A stretch of DNA of 64,000 nucleotides from Elusimicrobia bacterium RIFCSPLOWO2_02_FULL_39_32 (GTDB lineage: Bacteria; Elusimicrobiota; Elusimicrobia; 2-02-FULL-39-32), in the NCBI GenBank assembly GCA_001800135.1, contig MGUU01000024.1, positions 1-64,000 of the forward strand, given 5' to 3'. This document shows positions 1 through 12,200 of the stretch, piece by piece. Position numbers and translations under genes: made by a program. The notes under the pieces are model-generated. The model was given only the letters and a program-made list of their open reading frames with translations, made no database searches and was not told the origin of the DNA. Position 1 is the first letter of the stretch, and each line of letters opens with the position of its first letter.

Positions 1-119
1 AAAATTAACAAAAGAAAAAAAGTACCAAAAAAAGAAAATTACTACTACGACTGTCCTGTTTTAATGCTCCCATATCCTCTTTTAAAGACTACAGAACATG
101 GTGATTTCCTTCATGAAAC

Positions 120-185
120 TTTACAAAATTGTCACAAAAAATTTACAAAAAGTTTAAGACTATTTGAACAGCTCTATGATATAGT
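120..185 (+). promoter_or_regulatory. Promoter of GIANT-1 with a three-copy, 11-bp-phased operator array
   Basis: Three related 8-mers stand exactly 11 bp apart: TTTACAAA at 120, GTCACAAA at 131 and TTTACAAA at 142. A TTTAAGA block follows at 153, again 11 bp on. Twenty bases later lies TATAGT (180-185), a good -10 element. The same layout with the same spacings precedes GIANT-2 and, on the other strand, the M6 protease gene. No TTGACA-like -35 lies 17 bp upstream of the -10, which suits an activator-dependent promoter or an alternative sigma factor. The repeats are on one face of the helix, so cooperative binding of one regulator is likely (inference). Confidence 0.75.
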
Positions 186-200
186 GTGCGTCTATGCTCG

Positions 201-221
201 TACGCGCGCAATGCGTGCGTA
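201..221 (+). other. 5'-leader hairpin of GIANT-1 mRNA
   Basis: TACGCGCGC (201-209) pairs with GCGTGCGTA (213-221) around the loop AAT, giving nine pairs including one G-U. It lies in the leader, between the presumed transcription start near 192 and the purine-rich AGGGAAG (224-230). That possible ribosome binding site is 13 nt from the ATG at 244, which is rather far. The hairpin could protect the very long mRNA or tune translation, but no known riboswitch class was recognised. Confidence 0.5.
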
Positions 222-243
222 TTAGGGAAGACATAGATCAATT

Positions 244-3200
244 ATGATTCAATTTTGGATCCAAAAATATAATAGAAGATGGCTAGCTCTAACCGGAGGG
301 TTGGTTTCGCTTAGCTTTATCTTTACCACGATCAGCGCTCCTTTTGCTCAGGCAAACCTCTGGTCTGAACGCAAGAAGGCTGCGGAAGAACTTCAGTTTC
401 GCAATTCTGGGATTGTTTCCAAAAAATACTCTAACGAAACAACAAAGGATAAGTTAGAACCATGGATGGAGCTTGCATCTAGTGTAGGATTACCCATAGG
501 TCAGTCCTCATCGCTTTTAGGGATGAAACCTCAACTCTCACCAGAAATCATAAAGCAGGTGATGAGTAAAATAAAAACTCGTCAACAAAACAAATCTAGC
601 AAAAAATCTCAAATTCAATTATCTCTTTCTTCAGAATTACTAACTCGCATAGACTCTTATGGGGCGATAGAGAAAGTAAATTTAGTGAAAGGGGATCATC
701 TAGTGATCTTTATTCAAGATGCGCATGGAATTACAGGGGTTCAGAAAAATATAGCTCATTTACTAAAAGAGCTCACAGAGATGGGAGTAGGGTTGGTTGG
801 AGTTGAAGGATCTTCCGGGAAGCTGGAGGGGTTAGAGAAATGGAGAAGTTATCCGGATAAAGAGAGTTTAATGGGAGTTGCTGGCTATTTGTTGGAGAAG
901 GGACTGCTAACAGGAGTGGAAGTTGCAGGGTTGTCTTCCAAAAATGCGGCATATCAATACACGGAGTCAAGGGGAATTGAAAGCGGACATGGGGACAGTG
1001 TGAGATCGGCAGTTAATAGAACAGGTGTGGAATACTATGGGGTGGAAGACAAAGAAAAATATTTAGAGCAAGTGAAATCATTTAAGGATACCTTGAAGAA
1101 TGAGAATAGAGTTCGAGATTGGGTATTGGGTATTGGGAAAAAAATAAAAGAGTTAAAGCAACTGTTCTATACAGTAGAGTTAAAAGAATTGGATGAAAAT
1201 AAAGAGGGATATGAAAAAGGAGAAAAAACATTAGGGCAGTGGCTTGAATTCTTATCTAAAAAATATGGAGAGACGAATTTACAATTTCCCAATATTAGCA
1301 GATACCTCAATGCGTACCATCTGGAGAAAGAGATTAATTTTAAAAAGGTTAGCGAGGAACAAAAACAACTTTTAGAACAACTTTCAAAGCGATTGAGTAA
1401 AGAAGAATTAATGGGTTTATTAGAAGAAAGTTTGTTGTATCGGTTAGGAAGGATTGAATACAGGGATTTTTATGAAGGAATTCAAGAGAGATGCAAAAAA
1501 GCAAAAGTTCAGATTACGCCTGAATTAAACAAATATATACAGTATGTGGTTGGTGTAGGGGGAATTGATCAAGGAAATTTGTTTGTAGAGGCTAAAAGAT
1601 TCGAGGAAAAGGTCATTGCTCGGTCAATCCAAAAAAATATTGATTTGCAGCAGTTAGTAGAGCTGAATAAAGATTTCCGTTTATTACAGAAAGCTCTTGA
1701 TTTTAGGCTGACTCCTGAGGAGTGGGAGGAATATAGTAAAAGAGAAGAAGATATAAAAAGGATAGGGCAGAGGATTCATGAGATAAGCAATAAGGGTCTT
1801 CAAATTAATCAAGAAAATAAAAATGATCTATCTTTTTTATCTAGGGTCGCATTTCTCAAAACAATATTTGGGTTTAAGGATGGCATTAAAAATGAAGGTC
1901 TAGCCGGCATATCTCAACCAGTAGAGGAACTGTTAAAGAATGTGAGTAAGTTCAATCGTCTCTCACATGAGAGAAACCATATTTTTGTGGATAAGATAGT
2001 CTCTAGATTTAATGATCATCTGGAACAGAACTCTCATCCTTCTCCACGGATACGCAAATCTCAGATTATAAACCCAAAGAATCAAGCTCTGATAAGCGAT
2101 AACAATATCAGTGTTCTTGTAGCCGGGGGTTACCATAGCAAAGGCATAGAGCAAATCTTAAGAGATAAAAATATCTCCTATATCATCATCCGTCCACACA
2201 TGAACCTGCAAGAGTTGAATGAGACTGGAGTGGGAAACAGCGCAAGTGTAAGAGGTCAGCTAAAGCAAGGGTATCATCCGCTGAATGTATTTAGGAAAAA
2301 TCTTCTCCCATTAGAAAAAATGTTTTTGCCGGAAAAAGTGAGTTTAGCTCCGGAACCGAATTTGGCCGGAGGCAGGAATGCTCAAGGGGCAGTTTTAGTG
2401 GAAAACAGTTTGGAGGTAATCACTAAAGGAATTGGTTTATCCGAAGATAAGTTGAAGGAGACAGAGACTAGAAAAGGAGCATGGGAGGGAGATTTCTTTA
2501 GCGCAATAATAGAACAGAATGGCAGACGTTATCGGATTTGGACTCCGAAGAAAAAAAATAAAGAGGCAAATAGATTAATTGTTGCGGATACGGAAAGAAC
2601 ATTGGAATCTTTAAAGTCATTTAAGAAAAGAAAGATTGAGGCAATGGAACTTGCGGAACTAAATAATATTTTTGATTCCAACCAGGAAAAAAGAGGAGTG
2701 GTCATTGCGTTAGAAAAGCAAAAGATATTAGAGAGGGCAAGAGCCCGTATTTTCGTTCCATTAGCTGGAATGATCGGAAGGAGAATTCAAAGAGTTCGCA
2801 AGTTTTCATCCGGAGTTGTTGGGTCGGTTCTTACATTCGGAAGCCTAGCTTTAAACGGAGACGGCGGTTCTAGTGTAGATGGCAATCTGTCTGATGAAAA
2901 TTTGGAAGGAATTGCATCTCAGGCTTCTATCAGCGTACAAACCAGAGCAAACTCAACTGAACTCCTTTCTGCTCCCTTTGAGAACCACTCCCTGAGCATT
3001 AAAGAAATTGTAAATCCTCAAGATCAGCCAGACTTAGTTGGTTTGTATGCCGGTTCGGATGCAGACATCACTACTTTTTTGCTTGCTACAAACGTACAAA
3101 ATGCTGTTTATATTGACATGACGCCTGTATATTTCTCAGAGTTATGTAGAGCTATTAGAGTTATTAAAGAAGACTGGAACAAAATTACTTTTGATGATGA

Positions 3201-6200
3201 GTATGCAATAAGTAAGAGATCCCATGGCTTTAGCTCTGGCGCATTCGGAGGAGATATCCATTATCAGATTGCTCAAGAGCTAAAGAGTTTAGGAATAAAG
3301 CCAGAACGAATTCAAATTGCCTCCAATCAGGGACACGCACAAATCATTTTTCCTTGGACCCATCCCAGTTCAAAAGCAGAAAAAATTTATAGCATAACAT
3401 TTGTGGAAGTGAATCTTGTGCAGATTGAAAATGATTTCGATGTGCCGCCATTCCTAAATGAGTTATTTCAAAAAAGGATTGATATTTATTACCAAAGAGG
3501 CGCTTTCCTTTTTCTGGGGTTTTACACCAAATTTTTACGGCGTTTAATGTCTTCTATCGTAAAAGAAGGCGGGTATCTCGTTGTTGATGATATGGAATTG
3601 CCCGTGCCGGCATTTCAACCTGAGGCGGGAGAGTCGAGCATTCTTGAGAAGATAAGCTCCAGCCGGTTAAATTATTGGAGGGATGTTCTAAAGTCAATAC
3701 TTAGAGATTCTTATGGCTGGAATCAATCTGTCTATTTAAAGAAAACCATATCTCAACCTGCGGAGGATAAAACTCAATCACTGCGCCACAAGTCCAAGAC
3801 CGGCAGAGCGTCTCCTAAAAGAAAAAATATTATTCCAGGGATCGCCATTGGTCTTGTTTCATTGGGCTCTTCATTGAGCAGGTTTATTTACATGATCATT
3901 ATGGGCTCACTTGCTGTTATGGGGATTGTGGGGATGGGGTCTGACGCGGGAGTCGGAGGCGTGGAAAGCGGTGGAGCAGGAGGTGGAGGTACTGGAGGAG
4001 GTGGAGGCGTAGGGGGCGGTGGAGCGGGCGGAGTTGCAGACCCAGGTACAGGTACAGAAAGCGGCGGTGGAGGAGTAGGAGCGAGATTTGCTGCGCAAAA
4101 TTTTGATGTTGTTTCTCAGGCTATTCTTCTTGAACTCGACGCCCGCTATGGGTTTGTAGAGGAAGACCATCCCATTTATAGTTATGCAAATCAAATATTC
4201 CAGAGGATATTGGAGCAGACTAAAAGTAAAGATGGGAGTCGTCCGCGGCTTTATATTTTTAAAGATAAAATGGTCAATGGTTTTGCGTTGCCAGATAAAA
4301 GCGTGGTCCTTGGTTTGGGGATATTGGATTTGGTTCATACAGAAGATGAACTCGCTTCCGTATTTGCGCATGAACTCACTCATGTGGAAAGAGAACATCA
4401 TTCTGATCTCTTGGAAAATATTAAAAACGGAAAGTGGACGCTTAAAGAGAGAATCGGCGCAGGGCGCGCTTATGAAGTGGATGCCGATTTTATTCCTCCC
4501 GTCGCGATCTTGGGCCAAGCGGGTTACAACCCTTTAGCCGGCGAGACTCTGTTTGAGCATATGCAGTCGGAGGAACAAACCGAGAAGTGGGACTTGGAAC
4601 ATGGCAGCCTCGAAGATCGAAGGCTCAATCTATTGTCTTTGCGGTATCTGATAGATCTTAAAGGAATTGAACGGCTGCAGAAACCAGTTGATTCAAGTTG
4701 GAAAGAGATGGTTCGAAAGAAAATTGAATCCCTGCCGGAGATTTCCGACTTCAATGCGGCTAAAGAAAAACTGCTGAATGCGGATGAAGATCAAGTGAAG
4801 GGGTTGATTGAAAGATTGGTCGAGCATAAAGACCCTAAAGCATGGATTTTATTGCGAGAGGTTTTATCTGAGCTTCACAAAGAAGTGCTGGATGAGACCT
4901 CAAAACAGCAGATCGAATATAAAGCGATCTCCAACCCGCATCAAGTTGGCCCGTCGTTTAGCTCTTATCCGCAGTATCGTTTGACGGTAAAGGTGGATAA
5001 AGAATTGGAAAGAAAATATAAGACCGTCTCCCGCATTCTTTCTAAAATTTTTAATGACCTCATTCCTTCGCAGTTTCCGCAGATTGAAGGGATCGCTGAG
5101 AGAAATAATATCTTGGGAAGTTTGCTCCTCTTTGGTTTGGGCATAGATATTTTTGATCGCTACCGATATACGGGCAACGATCCTCATCAAGATGTCTGGC
5201 TGATTCGCCGGATCTCAGGCGAGGAATCCCAAGACCCTTTTTCCTTCTATTTAGTTGACTATGATCTCGGCGTGCCGAGCTTTAAAAATTTCTATATTGG
5301 CCAACAGTTTACGATAAATCTTATGGATGAGGACGAACCATTTGAAGGAATTATAAAAGCGCTCGACCCAGGAATTTTTCATTCTCTGGGGATTTATACT
5401 CTTCCTTCGAAAGGATTTTGGCAAGATGAAACCAGTTTACTTAACCTCATTAAGTATGCGGTCTCAAAGGATGTGGGTCTTTTTTATGATCAAGGGACAG
5501 GAAAATTCAATTTTCAACTCTTTTTTGAGCGGACGGACCGGCTAATACAAAAATTTGTCGAATTTAACCGCGCTTTTGGGAATGATTCGCTGTTAGCGGA
5601 GCATATCTTTGATAAGAGGAATCATATTTTGGATGAAGAAGGGCTCTTTGACCTATTGGTGGAAGATTATAAATCCCGCGGGTTATGGAACGTGGAATCC
5701 ATGCTCAAACTTTTGGGAGTGATTGACCGCGGCCAAAAAAAATTGTTGGAAAAATTTATCTTTGAAACTTCTCTCTTAACCAAAGAAGATCGAACCAAAG
5801 AAGAAGATCTCTTTTTAATGCTGGCGCTGGGTCAAATGAGGCTGCTTCCTCTCACAGAGGTGAGAGTCCGCGCCTCCAGCAAAGCGGAGGGGCTTAAAGT
5901 TCTAGCGGACATCAACCAAATGATGGTTGAGCTTGAGAATAGTCTAACACTAAATAAGCGGCACAGCGCCCATGTATTGTTTGTGGCTTATCTTGCTCAG
6001 CATGGTCCCGCCCAGTTTCTCCTTGATTTGGAAGGGTTTTTTAAAAATGTGCCGATGTTGCAAAAAGGCCGTTTCTATTCCATTTTAATCGAGCAGGTGA
6101 TCGCTCCTACGATGATTGAAGTTTCCCATTTAAGTGGAGATTCCCTCCGATTTTTACATGAGAATATTTTGGAAGTTCTTCACGGTTTCTTTGATATGTC

Positions 6201-9200
6201 TCTGCGGGAATTAGGCGGTAACATGGGCTGGTGTGTAGAATGCCTCAACCGCATTCTCTTTTATTTGGGCGATATGGACCAAAAATTTAAGAAGTTTAAA
6301 TCGTTGACCCTTCTTCGGTATGTCGGCGATCTGATCTCTCCTAAACCCGGTGTGTCCATGGATCCTCGCGATAAGGTTCTCACGCTCTACTGGATTCATT
6401 ATTTATTGCTTCAGGTTCTTTCCGACTGCGTTGGTAAAGGGGATGATGCCGCCGCTATGGAGACCTTAAGATGGGCGAACCGAAATTTGCCGATCAATCT
6501 CTTTAAGACAGTTTCTGATCCCATAACGATGTTTGTTGTGGATGGGGTGGATATGGAACCCTCAGAGATCGCTCGTCGTTTTCAGGATGTGATTGCGCAT
6601 TTATCTCCTCTTAAATCAAAGCCTCTCAACGAACTTTCCAAAGATGAGCTGGAATCGCTCTTGGAACTCACAAGCCTCTTTAGAGATCCAGATTTGCGCA
6701 GGCAGGTGCAGGATTACGTTATGAACCGGCTTCTTTCGATGTCGGATCTTGGCTCCGCAATTCAGCGGTTGTTCCACGGCGAATACATTGGAAGGTTTTT
6801 AAGGTTTGGCTTAAACAGTGTGAACTATTTAGTGGAGGAGATCGCTCAAACCGTAGAGGATTTGGAAATGGTGAAATCTGAACTTTTAGAACTTTATAAA
6901 ACTGAGGGAAGATCCAAAGTGGGCGTGCTTGTGATGCTGGAAGGCACTTTAAAGTATTGCTTCGAGCGTTCTAGACAGTTCATGCATGCGGCGCTGGCGA
7001 CAGATCAGGATGAAGCTCCCTTGTTAGATTTAGGTCTGGAAGAATGGTGGTCCAGGCTGTTTACGGGCGGAATTTTAAAAAATCATTTAGACGCGACTGC
7101 TCTTGGATACATGGAGGATCCCAAAGCGATCGAAGCTTGGATCACTGAAACGATAATTGACGCAACCTCAGCCGGAAGAAAGAAGCCGGTTAACCTCGCG
7201 GATTTGGAAACAGAAATGGAGGGGGATGGCATGGAAGAGAGCGGTTTTAATCTGAGAGGTCCGGATATTAGTGGATTAATAGGAGTTAGCGCCACAGCGC
7301 AAAAACTCTACGATGCCGGCGTCATAGAACTTCAAGTGATTTTAAGAAAGATGCTCACAGATTCAAAAAGCGGCCTTTTGCGCAATAAAGAGTCTGCCAT
7401 GGAATTGGCTTCGTTCTATTTGGATCAACATGTGGATGTTGCGCAAGCCCATCGGCCCGCGATCAAGCAAATTTTAAATTCTTTAGTCTGCGCGGCTAAT
7501 CTTGAAGAGCTTTATCATCCGCTTTCTCATCTATTGGCAGGGGCGATTTTAAGGAAGCCGGAGGAGAGGGCAGATGTCCGCCTTGTTGTTCGAGAGTTTC
7601 TAATGAAACAAGACTACTTCAACCGCCCCGTAAAAAAAGGAGAAGAGGGGGAAGAAGAAAAAACGATTTGGGAACGTTCATTAAAAGTACCTGTGATCAT
7701 TGACGGACGCGAAATTTTAACTGAAGGCGATGCTCTCGTAGAAAAGGTGGTTCGATGGGCGTTTGGCGAGCAGACGATTGCAGAAGCTAACAATAGCGCA
7801 GAGCGGGAAATTTTCCAAAATCTGCCGGAAGAATACCGAAGGCCTCAGGGCGGCGGTAAACTCTCCGAAATGGAGGCGATAAAAGAATTAGGCCAAATGT
7901 TGGGCGCCGTAGGAACTCGGCTCTTGCAGGTGCTGGGCCAATACATAGAGATCCCTGAGGAGATGCAGAGAGAGTTTTCACAAGTGTACGATGACATCAA
8001 AGGCCAATCTAAACTTTCCGCTTACGAAACCATTAAAAGAGAATGGCCAAACTTCAATGATAAGTTGGTTCGTCGTTTGGGCGGCGGTTCATTGGTAACC
8101 GCCTATCTTGTAAAACGCGCGGACGGATCTCAATATACTTTAAAAGTGTTGAACCCCAATGCGGAATCCCGCATTCGCGAGACCATTGATCTTATCAACC
8201 GTGTGTTGGACCATCTTTTAAATGAGGATCCAGAAAATAAGATTTATCAGCTTGTAAAGAATCATCTTCTTCCCGATATCGAACGCTGGCTTTTAGCGGA
8301 TATCCACGATAATAAGTTTATGGAGAACGATCAGAAATTTAAAAAAGCGTATCACGGTTGGACGGACGGATCAGCCCATTCTATCTATGTTCCGCAATCT
8401 TTTGCTCCCAACACCTATTATTTGAAAGCAGAGGAATATATAAAAGGGATCAACCTCACTCAGATTACGATTGGGGATCGCGATGATTATAAAAATGGCG
8501 TAGTGACTCAGTCCACCTATCAGAATATTATCAGTTTAATTTCTAAAAACTACATGGCGCAGGTGAATGGCAAGTTGGGTCTCATCCATTCTGATGCGCA
8601 TGAGGGGAACTTTCGATTGATGCCCGATGGCCGGCTCGCCGTGCTGGACCGGAATTTTTACATCGAGCTTTCTAAAAAGGATCAAGATTTAATTCGAAAA
8701 TTAACTAATGTCTCTTGGTTGGAAATAGCGAAAGCAGGCGGACAAAAGGATCAGATTGCTCAAGACAAGTTAGATCAGTTGCTTGATTATTTATTTAGTT
8801 TTGAAGAAAACAGTGGAGTGAAGGGCAATAGAAAAGAGATCACTCAAAGAATATTCCAGGCATATCAAGAAGAGGAAAAGTTAGAAAAGTTAATGACTGT
8901 GGAAGGTTTATCTAGTTTGATTGTAGAGTTAAAGAAGGAAGGGCTGTTTCTGCCGCTTCAATTGACTTTGCTTTTTAAGAACTTAAATGCCTTAAACGGT
9001 ATGGCAAAGAAAGCGGGATTCACTAATCTCGCACAATCCCTAAATCATAAATCTGATATCATATCTTCCAATGGCGGATATATCTATTGGGTAAGGGATT
9101 GGGTTTTGCCGCGCGTCTCTCAAGTGAGAGGGTTCTCTTTCCTTCACAAATACACTGACCCTGAAAAATATGAGAAAAACGCATGGTGGATTGAGAATAG

Positions 9201-12200
9201 CTTATTTATTCTATTTTTAGGAGTCCCAAGCTTTATTTTTCTCTACCTATTTATCGGACACGACTTACTATTTGCGTTCCGAACTGCAAACCTGATCACA
9301 TGGAGCGCGTTTCTTTTGGGGCACACTTTTTTGGTTGCTGGAATTTTTGGCTCTAGAGCTCCTCCGGAAAATTTTTGGCGCGCCTCTATCATTAGTCTGA
9401 TTTCAATTTATGTTGGATTCGGTTTTACCCCCACCACCTTTTACTCAACAGATCCATATTTATCTTTAATAAGCATACCTACGGTTTTGATGATATCCTA
9501 CTTTGTTCATTTTATAGTGAATATTTTTCCAAAAATATGGAAGATTGTGGTTCTGAGCTCCGCAGTTTCACTTTTATCTTTGCTATCTGCAAAGGGGGTA
9601 GTTGCATTATTGCAAGAGATAACGATTGATTCTCTATCTGAGGCGATTTTAATAGAAGTTGTTATGTTTTTTGCAAGCTTGTATGGTTTTGGTTATTTAG
9701 TGTTTAACAGAATTTATTCACGGGCACAAAAGGGGAACGAGACGATTTTGAAGATTCTTCCATGGAGAGCCCATCTGATTTCTTTTGTTGTAAATGCTAT
9801 TGGCGCTGTAGTGTTGTTGGCGTTAGTTATGAGCATATCGTCTTCGGATCTGGACTTAATATATAAAACCTTCCCCAAACTTTTTAGTTTTTACACATTA
9901 GTGGCGCACGCCATTCCTTATGTTATTTTTTACACAGCAGGCCGCTATCAAGATTTATTTTATCCGTCTTCAGACAAGGAGGGCGGGGGAGGGGGATTGA
10001 AGAAGATTTTGATAGGCAAGCATCCTTCTGTAACGCTGGAAGATAACCTGGAGTTGGTGAGGATCGCAGAGGCACTTAAGATTGATGAAATTGAATCAGA
10101 GCCGATCAACGGCAAAAAAATCAGGCATAAGCTGGTCAAATATAAGAAAGGCGATGATGATCAGGCATATAAAATTCTGGCAAAGTATAAGAACATAGAT
10201 GGAGCTTACCATTACATCCATCCTATCACCAAAGTAAGATATGTTTTTGTGCAGGAAGGTTTTGAGAGCGAGGATTTTGCCAGAAAGCACGAGCTCTACG
10301 AAATCTATTGGGAAGAGAAATTAGGATTAAAAGGTAAGATTGCTCAGCGGCTGTACCATATTTTTGCATGGATCAACCAATTGGCGGCGGAAAATATCAC
10401 TTCGATTGACCAACTGCCTTTTCTCAAGCGGCAGATTGAAGATATGGGAATGTTTGAACTTGACTACTTTGTCAACGAAGATAGAAAGGAGCACAAGAAA
10501 TATAGAGCAGTAGACAAAAAAGGGGGGAGTTATTTTAAATCTTTGGTTGATGCAAAAATAGTTAGCGCTGGACAGATGAAGAATGTAGAGAAGTTTGAAG
10601 CATCGGTTCATGAATACTCAGAGAGGCGATTAAAGGAGAAGTTTGGGTTGGATGCAGTTGTCAGCGAAAGCCAAAGAGATGCCGCTGTAAAGAAAGCAGA
10701 GCATGCCGACCAGTTAGGTTATTCTGTGAATGATGTCGCTCGAGCGTTAAAGATGACGGAGATCGCCTATATTGAGCAAATTCTGAGCCGCTTATATTCC
10801 GGACATCTTTTACTGATCCGGAGTTCAGAGCTAAAAGCGCTTTGCGATGTTTTTGACGCGCTCATCTCGCGTGGCCCTAATCCATCGCCCAATTTACGCG
10901 CAAAGAGGCTGACAGAAGCGGATCCATCGTTTTCATCGCGCGCAGAACCTATTGCCAAAGATGGAAAATTGCTTTCTAGTCCTGATTCTTCGTCCCCGCC
11001 GCCAACTGCCGCGCGAGGTACTCTTTCTCGATTGGGAAAAGATGAATCGCCTCCGCCATCAGAGACTCCTTTAGCTGCTCAAACAAATAAAGACGTAGCA
11101 GTTCAACTTCCAGCTCGAGTTGAAGAACGCGGTAGCGCTGGCTCTCAAACATCTGCTTCTGTTTTAAGACGCGCTGAAAGAAAAGCGAAAAAATTTAAAG
11201 AAGTTCAGGAGCTTCGAGCTCGCATGGTGAATATTCCTTCACATATGCAAACTGTTCGTTTTTATCCCTTTGAATATCTTCTTGAAGTGGCAAAGAAGAG
11301 GCTGGGCAAGTCACGAACAATACCGGCTCAGTTTATAGTAGTGGGAAAAGATATGCAAATTCCTGGAATTCATCAATTTGTAGCGATATTAAACAATTGG
11401 TTCGACGTTGCATATTTTTTACATGGGATTGAGCTCGATCAAATATCTCAGCATACTCGATTTAGATATAGTTTTATAATCAGTAAAAGTTCAGGAAGGT
11501 CACCGATCTCATATGAATCAGCTCAAATATTGCTCGAAGCGCTAAAAGCCTTGCTTCCGGAAGAAAAGGAGAAAAGAGTTGAGGTGGAACTTAAGGAAGG
11601 TATGGAGATACCCCCTGCACCTCCGATTCAGAGCGCCAATTTTGCTGTAGGTGAGATTAATCCCCCACAGCTTACAGATCCTGAAAAATCTCTATTGCCA
11701 GAATCACCACCTGCACTTGCGACTCCAGTGAAAAAACTGGAGGTGGTTGTGGATCCCGCACATCCAATTCAAAGTCTTAATCCTGTGTCAGAACCGGCAC
11801 CTTCACCGATAACAAGCGAAGAAACTTCAGCGCAGCGAGGAGTCACAGCAGGAGATATTCTGGAGTGGGTGACGGGCGCTCTTGAGTCAAAAGACGAAAC
11901 GCCAACTGAATTGGACAGAATGGAGCAGTTTATTAGAGATTTAAGAACAAGGAGATATAAATTACGGACAGATGAGATAAAAAAATCGGAAAAAATATCA
12001 GATACCTCTCCTCTTCTTATGCCCATTGATCTTGAGCAAGAGTTAACTAAAACAGGGCTTTCCCAGGAAGCTATTGATCTTATAAGAAAACACTCAATCA
12101 CCATTTATGATTTTTTGGAAGATGTTCTAAAAGCAAAAACAAAAGATGGAGTAGTGATTGAATTAACATTTCCGCGGTATGTCATGGATGCTCTCGTGCT

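Noticed and set aside
3907-4518. 203-residue ORF on the minus strand
   Set aside because: It is the antisense of the glycine-rich linker and protease domain of GIANT-1; its Ser/Thr/Cys-rich product is a low-complexity artefact.
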